From contig NZ_JAQURE010000002.1 of NCBI RefSeq assembly GCF_028715765.1, positions 1 through 64,000 of the forward strand: a stretch of DNA of 64,000 nucleotides, given 5' to 3'. Positions 39,148 through 47,739 of this stretch are shown here, piece after piece; positions within the stretch are counted from its first letter, which is position 1; each line of letters begins with the position of its first letter. Below the pieces are notes generated by a model, which worked only from the letters and a program-made list of their open reading frames with translations, did no database searches and had not been told where the DNA came from. Position numbers and translations under genes: made by a program. Origin of the DNA: Rhodoferax sp. (lineage in GTDB: Bacteria; Pseudomonadota; Gammaproteobacteria; Burkholderiales; Burkholderiaceae_C).

Positions 39148-41154
39148 ATGAACCAGTTGTTGGCTGCAGCGTTGACGCTGATTTTGGGTGCCGTGCTGGC
39201 CATGCTGCCGGTTAAAAACGGTTGGCGTGCTGCCTTTGGCATCGTCTCGCAAAGCCTGGCCACGGGCTTGACCTGGGCTGCGGTGTGGCCGGTGTTTGCT
39301 GGCAATACCGAGCCTTATGTCGAGCTGCCCTGGGGTTACCCAATTGGCGCGGTGCACTTCAGGCTGGACGCACTGGGCGCCTTCTTTTTAAGCTGGTCGT
39401 TGCCCATGACGCTGTTAGGAGCGGTGTATGCCGTGGGCTATTTACGCAAATACTTTGACTCAGCCCGTCACGTGGGCGTGCACTTTGCGCTGCTGAACAT
39501 GATTTCGCTCTCGTTTTTGATGGTCTACACCGGCGAGCATGCCGTGACGTTTTTGATGGGGTGGGAAATTGCCGCGCTATCGGCCTGGCTGCTGGTGATT
39601 TGGGACTACAGCAACCAAAAAGTGCGCTTTGCTGGCTTCAATTACCTGGTGTCTACCCACATCGGCCTGATCTTTTTGGTAGCGGCGTTCATGATTTTGT
39701 ACACCCAAACGCAAAGCTGGTACCTAGACGACTTTGGCGACTGGATGAGCACCCACCCCGGCACCATTCGCAACACGGTGTTTTTGCTGCTGCTGACCAG
39801 CTTTGGGCTTAAGTCGGCGTTTTTTCCCTTTCACTCGTGGTTGCCACGCGCCCACGCAGCTGCCCCGGCCAATGTGAGCGCCTTGATGTCGGGCGTGATC
39901 CACAAGGCTGGCCTGTTTGCGCTGCTGCACTTTTTGCTGATTCAGGGCAAGCCCGATGCCTGGATGGGCTGGGCGCTGATCGCGTTCTCGGTCACTTCAG
40001 CGGTGATTGGCGGGCTGTACACCGTGGGGCAGCGCGACCTGAAGCGCCTGCTGGGGTATTCGTCTACTGAGAACGTGGGCATTGCCGGCATTGGCTTTGG
40101 CATTGGCACGCTGGGCCTGGCCTGGGACGTGCCGGGTCTGGTGGCGCTGGGCTTTGCTGGCGGCTTGCTGCACATCTTGAACCATGCGTTTTTCAAATGC
40201 CAGCTGTTTTATGCTGCAGGCTGCGTCTACCAAGCCAAGCATGGTGTGGACATTGATCGCCTGGGTGGTTTGGCCAAGCTGATGCCGCTGACCGCGGTGA
40301 GTTTTTTGATTGGCGGCATTGCCATCTCGGCACTGCCGCCGTTCAACGGCTTTGCCAGCGAATTTTTGATCTACAGCGGCTTGTTCACCGGCGAGACGAT
40401 TGGTGTGTGGGCCAAGCTGCTGCTGGCCGGGGTGGCCACGCTGCTGGCGTTTGTGGGGGCGGTGTCAGCGCTGTCCATCACCCGTGCTTATGGCGTGATT
40501 TTCATGGGGCAGTCGCGCGACGACACCTTGCCCGCCGGGCACGAACCCAGCAATTGGATGCTGGTGCCCTTACTGGTGCACACCGCAGGCACCGTGCTGC
40601 TGGGCTTGATGCCCGTGCTGGGGCTGGCGCTGGTAGCGGCACCCACCCGGCTGTTTTTGCATGCCGTGCCCGATGCCATGACCGAGGAAGCCATGCAACA
40701 CGTGCACGAGGTGCTGAGCCGGGTGAGCCTGATTTCGGTGTCGGTTGCCGCACTGATTTTGCTGGCCTGGGGGTTGCGCCGTGCCCTGCGCCGCCAAGCC
40801 CCGGCGGCTGGCCCCACCTGGGGCTGCGGCTACACCGCAGGCAGCGCCCGGGTGCAATACACCGGCAGCAGTTTTGCCAGAGATTTTGCCAACAACTACC
40901 AAAGTGTCATGGTGCTGCTGAAACGCCAAAAAGCGCCGCAAGGCTATTTCCCTGAGGACGCTTACCTCATCACCGACTGTGTGGACGCGGTCGAGCGGCG
41001 TTTGTACAACGTCATTGGCCATGGCGACGAGTCCGCCAGCCTGATCTCCAAACTCATGCACGAAGACGACCCGCGCCTGGGCTTTGCCCTGGGGCTGGCC
41101 GCCGTGGTGGCCATTGCTGCACTGGTGGTACTGGCACAAGGAGCCTTGCCATGA
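39148..41154 (+). CDS. HyfB-like (NuoL family) membrane subunit, cluster 1
   Basis: A 668-residue antiporter-like subunit with about 15 membrane helices. The proton-channel region shows FPFHSWLPRAHAAAP followed by the helix with a lysine, SALMSGVIHKAGLF, and later DLKRLLGYSSTENVG. The C-terminal 150 residues form the long tail with WGCGYTAGSARVQYT and FARDF, typical of HyfB/HycC. In group 4 hydrogenases and complex I such subunits pump protons or sodium ions. It is translationally coupled (ATGA) to the next gene. Gene symbol hyfB is avoided because the partner large subunit is not a hydrogenase. Confidence 0.88.
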   Translation: MNQLLAAALTLILGAVLAMLPVKNGWRAAFGIVSQSLATGLTWAAVWPVFAGNTEPYVELPWGYPIGAVHFRLDALGAFFLSWSLPMTLLGAVYAVGYLRKYFDSARHVGVHFALLNMISLSFLMVYTGEHAVTFLMGWEIAALSAWLLVIWDYSNQKVRFAGFNYLVSTHIGLIFLVAAFMILYTQTQSWYLDDFGDWMSTHPGTIRNTVFLLLLTSFGLKSAFFPFHSWLPRAHAAAPANVSALMSGVIHKAGLFALLHFLLIQGKPDAWMGWALIAFSVTSAVIGGLYTVGQRDLKRLLGYSSTENVGIAGIGFGIGTLGLAWDVPGLVALGFAGGLLHILNHAFFKCQLFYAAGCVYQAKHGVDIDRLGGLAKLMPLTAVSFLIGGIAISALPPFNGFASEFLIYSGLFTGETIGVWAKLLLAGVATLLAFVGAVSALSITRAYGVIFMGQSRDDTLPAGHEPSNWMLVPLLVHTAGTVLLGLMPVLGLALVAAPTRLFLHAVPDAMTEEAMQHVHEVLSRVSLISVSVAALILLAWGLRRALRRQAPAAGPTWGCGYTAGSARVQYTGSSFARDFANNYQSVMVLLKRQKAPQGYFPEDAYLITDCVDAVERRLYNVIGHGDESASLISKLMHEDDPRLGFALGLAAVVAIAALVVLAQGALP

Positions 41155-42083
41155 CGCTGACCACCTGGTTGACGCTGCTGCATGTGGCGCTGGTGCTGAC
41201 CATGCCGTTTGTGCTGGTGGGGGTGATCAACCGCACCAAATCGTTGTGGGCGGCGCGCAAAGGCCCGTTGCTGCTGCAGTCTTACCACGACCTGCGCCGC
41301 CTGCTGCGCAAACGCCCGGTGGTCAGCCACACCGCCACACCGCTGTTTCGGCTGGGGGCTTATGTGGTGCTGGTGTGCGCGCTGTGCGCCATGGCCTTTG
41401 TGCCGGTGCTGGGGCAGTTTGCGCCGCTGTCGTTTGCCAACGACTTTGTCGCGGTGGCCTACATCTTGGGGTTGGCGCGCATTGTGCTCATGCTCTCGGC
41501 CATGGACGTGGGCAGCCCGTTTGAAGGCATGGGCGCCGCGCGCGAAGCCAAATTTGGCGCATTTGCCGAACCTGCGCTGTTTTTGTTGCTGGGCACACTG
41601 GGCGCTGCCACCGGCTTGAGCAGCTTTGCCGACATGTTTGGCCACGTGCACCACACGCCTTATTACCTGCTGATGGTGCTGCCGCTGGCTTTGGCGCTGC
41701 TGATTTTGCTGCAAACCGAGGCTGCCCGCGTGCCGGTAGACGACCCCCTGACCCACCTGGAGCTGACCATGATTCACGAGGTCATGATTCTTGACCACAG
41801 CGGCCCCGAGCTGGCGGCCATGCAATACGCCGCCGGCCTGAAGATGACGCTTTACGCCGGGCTTATGGCCACCCTGCTCAACCCCTTTGACCCCTTGTCT
41901 GCGCCCCTGTTTGCCACCGCCACTTCCGTGGCGCTGATGCTGGCAGTGGCCGTGGTGGTGGGCTGCTTTGAGTCGCTGATGGCGCGGCTGCCACTGAAAT
42001 GGGTCACCCGCTATGTTTGGCTGGCGGGCTGGCTGACACTGCTGGCCGCGGCAACAGTGGGTGTCACAGGAGGTGGCTTATGA
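41151..42083 (+). CDS. HyfC-like (NuoH family) membrane subunit, cluster 1
   Basis: A 310-residue membrane subunit with about eight helices. It has the cytoplasmic NuoH-type loop EAARVPVDDPLTHLELTMIHE and the preceding GPLLLQSYHDLRRLLRK and FGAFAEPALFLLLG segments. In related complexes this subunit anchors the soluble arm and joins it to the pump subunits. It overlaps both neighbours by four bases. Confidence 0.9.
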   Translation: MTLTTWLTLLHVALVLTMPFVLVGVINRTKSLWAARKGPLLLQSYHDLRRLLRKRPVVSHTATPLFRLGAYVVLVCALCAMAFVPVLGQFAPLSFANDFVAVAYILGLARIVLMLSAMDVGSPFEGMGAAREAKFGAFAEPALFLLLGTLGAATGLSSFADMFGHVHHTPYYLLMVLPLALALLILLQTEAARVPVDDPLTHLELTMIHEVMILDHSGPELAAMQYAAGLKMTLYAGLMATLLNPFDPLSAPLFATATSVALMLAVAVVVGCFESLMARLPLKWVTRYVWLAGWLTLLAAATVGVTGGGL

Positions 42084-42670
42084 ATGTGGCCAACAACCCC
42101 AGCCTGGCCTTGATCGCCTGCTTGCTGGCCACCTTGATTCCGGTCTTTTTTGGCAAATTGGCGGTCACCCCCACCTGGCTGAGCCTGCAGGCGCTGGCCT
42201 TGGGCTGGATCACCCTCAACAAGCACCACGAGCTTGACTTTCATGCGCTGGAAGCTGGGCTGGAGATTTTGATCATCCGCGCCTGGCTGGTGCCGCACCT
42301 GCTGCGCCGCACGCTGGCATGCACCCGAGCAGCCGAGCACGATGTGATGCCGTCCAACCTGTTTGCCTGGGGCGTGGCGGTGGCGTTGATCATTTTGGCA
42401 TTTCAGTTTGGCGACGGCGCCCGTGCCGATGTGCGTGCGCTCACGCTTGGGGTGGCTGCCGCCACCGTCACCATTGCCTTTTTGGTGCTGGCCACCAACC
42501 GCGAGCCGGTAGCGCAATTAGTAGCGCTGCTATTCATGGAAAACGCACTGGCGTTGTTTGAGTCGCTCATGCCAGAGCCCTGGCCACTGCCGGTGCACGT
42601 GGCTGTGAGCAGTGTCTATGTGGGTACCGTGGCGGTGGGCAGCTGGCTGATACGGGGGCAGCGTTTGTGA
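42080..42670 (+). CDS. HyfE-like membrane subunit, cluster 1
   Basis: A 196-residue protein with about six helices. The N-terminal half matches HyfE (ALEAGLEILIIRAWLVPHLL), and the C-terminal half resembles NuoK (TNREPVAQLVALLFMENAL). AGGAGGTGGCTT right before the ATG is a strong ribosome site, and the start overlaps the previous stop. The hyfF-like gene that should follow directly is displaced by the DUF1016 gene. Confidence 0.86.
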   Translation: MNVANNPSLALIACLLATLIPVFFGKLAVTPTWLSLQALALGWITLNKHHELDFHALEAGLEILIIRAWLVPHLLRRTLACTRAAEHDVMPSNLFAWGVAVALIILAFQFGDGARADVRALTLGVAAATVTIAFLVLATNREPVAQLVALLFMENALALFESLMPEPWPLPVHVAVSSVYVGTVAVGSWLIRGQRL

Positions 42671-42691
42671 GGGGCTGGAGGTCAGACGGTC

Positions 42692-42720
42692 AAATTCGTC
42701 ACGAGACTCGTGACGAATTT
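42692..42720. promoter_or_regulatory. perfect 14-bp palindrome upstream of the DUF1016 gene
   Basis: AAATTCGTCACGAG (42692-42705), one base, then CTCGTGACGAATTT (42707-42720) and two more T. It lies between the hyfE-like stop (42670) and the DUF1016 start (42777). It could stop cluster transcription (stem plus TTTTT), or be an operator. Confidence 0.6.
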
Positions 42721-42776
42721 TTGCGATACAGCCTGCTATCGTCCCAACAAGCTTTTTTCAAGAATGAAAGCCTGAC

Positions 42777-43826
42777 ATGACCCGTATGACAAACCCCTTG
42801 CTGCCGCCCGCCGAGCTACTGGAAGCCTTGCGCAAACTGATTCAGCAAGGCCGCCAGCAGGCGCTGCGTGCAGTGGACATGGTGCAGGTGCAAACCTGCT
42901 GGCAAGTGGGCCGCCACATTGTGGAGTTTGAGCAGGGCGGCGAGTCGCGTGCAAGTTACGGCAAAAAGCTGTTGCCCCGGTTGGCAGAAGTGTTGACACA
43001 GGAATATGGCAAGGGGTTTGATGCGTCAAACCTGCGCTACATGCGCTTGTTTTATCAGGCCTTCCCAATGTGTGACGCACTGCGTCACGAATTGAGCTGG
43101 ACGCACTATCGACTGTTGCTGCGGGTCAGCGACGAAAAAGCCCGCCAGTGGTACATGAACGAGGCCGCCGCGCAAAACTGGAGTTCGCGCGCACTCGACC
43201 GGCAAATCAACACCTTGTATTTTGAGCGCTTGCTGCTCAGCAGCGACAAGACCAGCGTGACCGAAGAGGCCAATACCAACATCGCAGCATTGCCCCAAAC
43301 ACCCAGAGAGTTTGTGCGTGACCCAGTGTTGCTGGAGTTTTTGGGTTTGCCTGGCATGGGCAAACTGCTGGAATCGAAGCTGGAGCAGGCGTTGATGGAC
43401 AAGCTGCAAGGCTTTTTGCTGGAGCTGGGCAAGGGTTTTGCCTTTGTGGCGCGGCAGCAGCGCATCAGCACCGAGACCAAAGACTTTTACATTGATCTGG
43501 TGTTTTACAACTACCTGCTCAAGTGCTTTGTGCTGATTGATCTGAAAACCGGCGACCTGACGCATCAGGATGTCGGCCAGATGGACATGTATGTGCGCAT
43601 GTACGACGACTTGCGCCGTGGCTCGGACGACAACCCCAGCGTCGGCATTTTGTTGTGTGACCACAAAGATCAGGCGCTGGTGCGCTATTCGGTGCTCAAC
43701 GACAGCGAGCAAATTTTTGCCAGCAAGTACCGCCTGGTGTTACCTACCGAAGAGGAGCTGCGTGCCGAAATTGCCCGGGAACGCGAAGCCATTGAGGACG
43801 GGCGCAGAAATGAAGATGCCGAATGA
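42777..43826 (+). CDS. DUF1016 / YhcG-type PDDEXK nuclease
   Basis: A 349-residue protein. The N-terminal DUF1016_N domain (QTCWQVGRHIVEFEQGG and SASNLRYMRLFYQAF-like DASNLRYMRLFYQAF) is followed by a PD-(D/E)xK nuclease domain with DFYIDLVFYN and VLIDLKTGDLTHQDVGQMD. Family members occur near restriction systems and mobile DNA; precise targets are not known. It sits inside the hydrogenase-related cluster, between the hyfE-like and hyfF-like genes, with its own palindrome upstream. The last 20 residues are Glu/Arg-rich. It has no role I can connect to the membrane complex and is probably an insertion. Confidence 0.88.
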   Translation: MTRMTNPLLPPAELLEALRKLIQQGRQQALRAVDMVQVQTCWQVGRHIVEFEQGGESRASYGKKLLPRLAEVLTQEYGKGFDASNLRYMRLFYQAFPMCDALRHELSWTHYRLLLRVSDEKARQWYMNEAAAQNWSSRALDRQINTLYFERLLLSSDKTSVTEEANTNIAALPQTPREFVRDPVLLEFLGLPGMGKLLESKLEQALMDKLQGFLLELGKGFAFVARQQRISTETKDFYIDLVFYNYLLKCFVLIDLKTGDLTHQDVGQMDMYVRMYDDLRRGSDDNPSVGILLCDHKDQALVRYSVLNDSEQIFASKYRLVLPTEEELRAEIAREREAIEDGRRNEDAE

Positions 43827-43844
43827 AACCCCACAGCCATATTG

Positions 43845-43880
43845 ACACCAAGCCCAGGTAAAACAAGCGATGACAGCTTC
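43845..43880 (+). repeat. degenerate 36-bp dispersed repeat over a hyfF-like start codon
   Basis: Weaker match: ACAAGCG and CAGCTTC in register and a following AAATTCAATAGC tail like other copies. It spans the ATG at 43870, so part of the N-terminus (TASNSIANQ) is repeat-derived. Confidence 0.45.
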
Positions 43881-45348
43881 AAATTCAATAGCAAATCAAG
43901 CCCCCCCAATGTCTTCAGCAGCAGCCCACCACCCGTTCGCCAGCCACATGACCGACGAGCTGATGCACGGCACGCACTGGATCTCGCCCGCGCTGGTGGG
44001 CATCGCCTTGCTGATGTGGTTGACGGCCATGGCAGTGTTTTTAACCCACCCTTTGAGCGAGTTGCCGCTGTATTTTGCCCACCGCTATTTGGTGCTGGAT
44101 GCCACCTCGATGCTGTTCATTGTGGTCATCAACACGGTGTTTCTGGGCATTTGTGTCTACCTGTACTCACGTGAGCGCAACACCCCGCAGCTGACCCACG
44201 ACATTCGCTCGCGTGCGGCGCTGATGCTGCTGTTCATGGCCGTCATCAACATCGGGTTGATGGCGCACCACTTGGTGCTGCTGTGGACGCTGATTGAAAT
44301 CAGCACACTGTGCGCTGCGCCGCTGGTGGCACGCGGCGATGGGGTCAACGCGCGCGCCACCGCCTGGCGCTACATGCTTTACTCCAGCATCACCCTGGCC
44401 ATCACCTTTTTGGGCTTCATGGCGCTCTCGCAGTCAGCGCACCTGCGCGGGGTGGAAGTGAGTTTCATGGTTGACCAGTTGGGTGAATCCCTCACCCGCG
44501 AGAGCGATGCCTGGCAGCGGCTGGGCTTGTCATTCATGCTGTTTGGCCTGGGTGGCAAGCTCGGGCTGGCACCGCTGTATGGCTGGTTGCCCGAAACCTA
44601 TGAGGCCGCGCCCACCACCACCAGTGCGCTGCTGGCCTCGGTGCAATTCAACATCAGCGTGGTGGCGGTGTTTCGCATTCTTCAGATTTTTCATGGCTTC
44701 GAGGCCGGGTTTGTGTCGCAAGAGCTGCTCATCATGGGCTACATCTCGCTGGTGGTGGCGGCCATTCAGATCATGGCCAGCAAAAACTACAAGCGCCTGA
44801 TCGCCTACGCCTGCGTCAGCTCCTCTGGGGTGATTGCACTGGGCTTGTCGGTGGGCAAGGCGGCGGCCTATGGCGTGGTGCTCTACATCGTGAGCAACGC
44901 GTTCGTGAAGTCGCTGCTGTTTCTGACCGCTGGGCGCATGCGTGGGGTGTATGGCACCAACGAGGTGGGGCCCTTGAGCGGGCTGATCCGCACCCTGCCG
45001 GTGGCCGGGTTGTTGTTTGCGCTGGGCATTTTTGCCCTGCTGGGGTTTCCGCCATTTGCCAGCTTTTTGGCTGAAATGCTGATCTTGTCGGGCATTGTGC
45101 AAGCCGGTAACTTGCTCGCCTTCACCTTGATGTGCGTGATGTTGACGGTGATCTTTGTCGCCACCGGGCGCACCGTGTTCCCCATGCTGTGGGGCACACC
45201 CAAGGTGAGCGTCAGCGCACCACCGCAGTCGTGGATCACGCTGCTGCCCAAGCTGGGCTTTGTGGCGGTGCTGGTGATGCTGGGCACCTACACCCCCGAC
45301 CCCATCACCGACCTGCTGCGTGCGGTAGCGGTCTCCATTGGCGGCTGA
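43870..45348 (+). CDS. HyfF-like (NuoL/M/N family) membrane subunit, cluster 1
   Basis: A 492-residue antiporter-like subunit with about 13 helices. Family segments include LLWTLIEISTLCAAPLV and MASKNYKRLIAYACVSSSG. Where the other three antiporter-like subunits in this window read H-x-W-L-P-x-A-H, this one reads LYGWLPETYEAAP, so two channel-region histidines are lost. Start is uncertain: ATG 43870, 43909 and 43948 (MTDELMHG) are all in frame, and the first 13 residues derive from a dispersed repeat; 43948 is the most family-like. The stop is one base before the next ATG. Confidence 0.86.
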   Translation: MTASNSIANQAPPMSSAAAHHPFASHMTDELMHGTHWISPALVGIALLMWLTAMAVFLTHPLSELPLYFAHRYLVLDATSMLFIVVINTVFLGICVYLYSRERNTPQLTHDIRSRAALMLLFMAVINIGLMAHHLVLLWTLIEISTLCAAPLVARGDGVNARATAWRYMLYSSITLAITFLGFMALSQSAHLRGVEVSFMVDQLGESLTRESDAWQRLGLSFMLFGLGGKLGLAPLYGWLPETYEAAPTTTSALLASVQFNISVVAVFRILQIFHGFEAGFVSQELLIMGYISLVVAAIQIMASKNYKRLIAYACVSSSGVIALGLSVGKAAAYGVVLYIVSNAFVKSLLFLTAGRMRGVYGTNEVGPLSGLIRTLPVAGLLFALGIFALLGFPPFASFLAEMLILSGIVQAGNLLAFTLMCVMLTVIFVATGRTVFPMLWGTPKVSVSAPPQSWITLLPKLGFVAVLVMLGTYTPDPITDLLRAVAVSIGG

Positions 45349-45349
45349 C

Positions 45350-46927
45350 ATGACCCACACCATCCTCCCCTTGCCCACCATGTCCGCCCTGAACGCCGTT
45401 TCCATGCCCTCCACCGCGCCGCTGCAACCGCTGCTGCAATGCGACTTGAGTCACCACTCTTTACTCTCAATTAAAGAGCTAGTAGAGCAATGTAGACAAG
45501 CGCTAGAGGCCAATTCGACCCTTATTTCCTGGTTTGGCCGCGCCAGTGTCAGCGGCGAACCTGCCGGGACGGTGGTCACTGCAGTGCTGTTGCCAAGCGG
45601 CCAACCGCTGCAAGTTTTGCGTGGCCATGCTGAGCCCGGCCAAAGCTACCCCAGCATGAGCGTGCAGTTTCCGGCAGCGCAAATTTATGAGCGCGAGCTG
45701 TGGGAGCAAACAGGCCTGGTGCCGCAAGGCCACCCTTGGCTCAAACCGGTGCGGTTTGAAGGCCAGCGCCAAACCCACATGGCGGACTACCCGTTTTTCA
45801 AAATGCGTGGCGCCGAAGTGCATGAAGTGGCGGTGGGGCCCATTCACGCCGGGGTGATTGAGCCGGGGCACTTTCGCTTCATGTGCCATGGCGAACAGGT
45901 CTACCACCTTGAAATCCAGCTCGGCTACCAGCACCGCGCAGTCGAAGCGCTGCTGCTGCAACGGCCTCCTGAGCGCTTGAGCCCACTGGTGGAGTCGGTG
46001 GTGGGCGACTCGGTGGTGGCTTACACCTGGGCCTTTAATGCGGCGCTGGAGTCTATGGCTAATAAGCCTGCAGCGCCCACCACCATTGCGTCACGTGCTA
46101 TTGGTTTAGAGTTGGAGCGAGTCGCCATGCACTTGGCCACTTTGACCGGTCTGGCCACTGACATTGCCTACCTGCAGCCTGCGGGCACTTACCAGCGGTT
46201 GCGCACCGCCATCATCAACGCCAGCCAGCGCGTCTGCGGCAACCGTTTTGGCAAGGGCTGGATTCGCCCCGGTGCCGCTGCCGCCATCAGCGAGGCTTTG
46301 CGTACCGATGTGCTGAACACCTTGCGCGCCTTTTTGCCCGACTTTCAGCAGGTCAACGCCCTCATGCGCACCAGCCGCAGCGTGCAAGCCCGCTTTCAGG
46401 GCGTCGGCACGGTCAGCGCCCAAACGGCTCGCGAGCTGGGGTTGACCGGTGTGGTGGCGCGTGCCAGCGGCTTGCAGCTTGACCTGCGCCACGCCTTGCC
46501 CGGCGTAGCCTATGGGGCAGCACCGGTGCAGCCGCAGACACAACTCAGCGGCGACTGCTGGGCGCGCATGTGCCAGCGCATGGCCGAGGCTGAAGCCAGC
46601 ACCCAATGGCTGCTGGCACTGCTGGCACACCCCGCGTTCAACTTGGCTGACACACCCGCGCCGTTTGCACCCCTGGCCAGCGCGGGCTGCCAGACCTGGC
46701 CGTTGCAAGCCAACGCCTTGTGCGTGTCGCTGGTCGAGGGCGTGCGCGGCCCGGTGCTGGTGGCGCTGGAGACCAACGCACAAGGCCAATTGATTCACGC
46801 CAAAGTACAAGACCCCAGCTTGGCCAACTGGTTTGGGCTGGCGTTTGCGCTGCGTCGGCAAGCCATCTCTGACTTCCCCATTTGCAACAAGAGTTTTGAC
46901 CTCTCGTATTGCGGCAACGACCTTTAA
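45350..46927 (+). CDS. HyfG-like (NuoCD family) large subunit without NiFe ligands, cluster 1
   Basis: A 525-residue fusion of a NuoC-like N-terminal part and a NuoD/hydrogenase-like large subunit. GPIHAGVIEPGHFRF and LGYQHRAVEALLLQ align with HyfG and NuoD. Where NiFe enzymes have CGxC the sequence reads SVVGDSVVAYTWAF (near residue 218), and the C-terminus ends FPICNKSFDLSYCGNDL instead of DPCxxC. With no CxxC pair it should not bind NiFe. This matches the Ehr class between complex I and group 4 hydrogenases; its reaction is unknown. Two 36-bp repeats (45475-45510, 46066-46101) lie in the frame. ATG 45350 is preferred to TTG 45338. Confidence 0.86.
   Translation: MTHTILPLPTMSALNAVSMPSTAPLQPLLQCDLSHHSLLSIKELVEQCRQALEANSTLISWFGRASVSGEPAGTVVTAVLLPSGQPLQVLRGHAEPGQSYPSMSVQFPAAQIYERELWEQTGLVPQGHPWLKPVRFEGQRQTHMADYPFFKMRGAEVHEVAVGPIHAGVIEPGHFRFMCHGEQVYHLEIQLGYQHRAVEALLLQRPPERLSPLVESVVGDSVVAYTWAFNAALESMANKPAAPTTIASRAIGLELERVAMHLATLTGLATDIAYLQPAGTYQRLRTAIINASQRVCGNRFGKGWIRPGAAAAISEALRTDVLNTLRAFLPDFQQVNALMRTSRSVQARFQGVGTVSAQTARELGLTGVVARASGLQLDLRHALPGVAYGAAPVQPQTQLSGDCWARMCQRMAEAEASTQWLLALLAHPAFNLADTPAPFAPLASAGCQTWPLQANALCVSLVEGVRGPVLVALETNAQGQLIHAKVQDPSLANWFGLAFALRRQAISDFPICNKSFDLSYCGNDL
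45475..45510 (-). repeat. 36-bp dispersed repeat, inverted, in HyfG-like gene
   Basis: On the minus strand GCCTCTAGCGCTTGT start and ACTAGCTCT end, with AT-rich flanks (TTAATTGAGAG). It encodes KELVEQCRQALEA in the N-terminal domain. Confidence 0.8.
46066..46101 (+). repeat. diverged 36-bp dispersed repeat in HyfG-like gene
   Basis: GCCTGCAGCGCCCAC start, invariant GC at 23-24 and TGCTAT end, preceded by CTAATAA as at other copies. The encoded segment has the same length as in the cluster 2 homologue, so it replaced rather than lengthened the protein, or is a chance match. Confidence 0.45.
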
Positions 46928-46949
46928 CCCCACCGCTTGTGACCCCACC

Positions 46950-47714
46950 ATGTTTCAATCTATCGCCGTTCGCAAAGCCCAAGGGAGCCAATTCATACCT
47001 GACCTGCGTGCCGCCCAGCCGGGTGGTTTTCGTGGCAAGCCTGTCATTGCGGCGCAGGCGTGCGCGACCGACTGCCACGCCTGCGCAGAGGTTTGCCCGT
47101 CAAGCGCGATTGCCCTCAATGCCAGTACCGCAGACGCTGTGGCCATTGACCTGGGGCGCTGCGTGATGTGTGGCGACTGCGCACCGGTCTGCCCCAGCCA
47201 GAAGTTGAGCTTCAACAATGATGTCAAGTTGTGCGCCACCACCCGCGCTGGGCTGGTGGTGACGGCAGCACGCCCCAACCTGGACCCAGTGGCGGTATCG
47301 GCAGAGCTGAAAAAACGCTTTGGCCGCTCGCTCAAACTGCGCTCGGTCTCAGCCGGGGGCTGCAATGGCTGCGAGATGGAAGTGAACGCCTGGAGCAATG
47401 TGAACTTTGACATTGGCCGCTACGGCATCGACCTGGTGGCCAGCCCGCGCCATGCCGATGGCATTGTGCTGACGGGCGTGATCAACCGCAACATGATGAA
47501 CGCGCTGCAGATTTGCTGGGATGCGATTCCAGAGCCCAAACTGGTCATTGCTGTGGGGGCCTGTGCGATTTCAGGTGGCGTATTTGCCGACAGCGATGCA
47601 TTGAACCGCGAGTTTTTGGACAAATTTCCACCCAGCCTTTACGTGCCAGGCTGCCCAGCGCATCCACTGACGTTCATCAGCGGCATCATGGATGTGCTGG
47701 GGATAGCGAGCTGA
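46950..47714 (+). CDS. NuoB-like small subunit with fused ferredoxin domain, cluster 1
   Basis: A 254-residue fusion. Residues 30-75 hold two 4Fe-4S type motifs: CATDCHACAEVCP (first spacing unusual, C-x3-C-x2-C) and CVMCGDCAPVCP (canonical). From about residue 120 a NuoB/HyfI domain follows with cluster N2 ligands GGCNGCEME, VGACAISGG and PGCP. In E. coli Hyf the ferredoxin (HyfH) and HyfI are separate. Electrons probably enter through the ferredoxin part. ATG 46950 is chosen because the frame before it lies in the previous gene. It is the last gene of the cluster. Confidence 0.88.
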   Translation: MFQSIAVRKAQGSQFIPDLRAAQPGGFRGKPVIAAQACATDCHACAEVCPSSAIALNASTADAVAIDLGRCVMCGDCAPVCPSQKLSFNNDVKLCATTRAGLVVTAARPNLDPVAVSAELKKRFGRSLKLRSVSAGGCNGCEMEVNAWSNVNFDIGRYGIDLVASPRHADGIVLTGVINRNMMNALQICWDAIPEPKLVIAVGACAISGGVFADSDALNREFLDKFPPSLYVPGCPAHPLTFISGIMDVLGIAS

Positions 47715-47739
47715 CTACGGGCTTGTAAATTAATCACTT

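Noticed and set aside
42498-42533. Sequence ending TGCTAT in the hyfE-like gene as another 36-bp repeat
   Set aside because: The encoded TNREPVAQLVALLFMEN is normal family sequence and the start of the repeat does not match.
39148-42670. Inorganic-carbon uptake (DabAB-type) or Mrp antiporter
   Set aside because: No DUF2309 partner and no MrpC-G-like small subunits; the NuoB, NuoCD and NuoH-like genes show a complex I/hydrogenase type assembly.
39148-47714. True hydrogenase-4 or formate hydrogenlyase
   Set aside because: NiFe-binding cysteine pairs are missing, and there is no formate dehydrogenase or maturation gene nearby.
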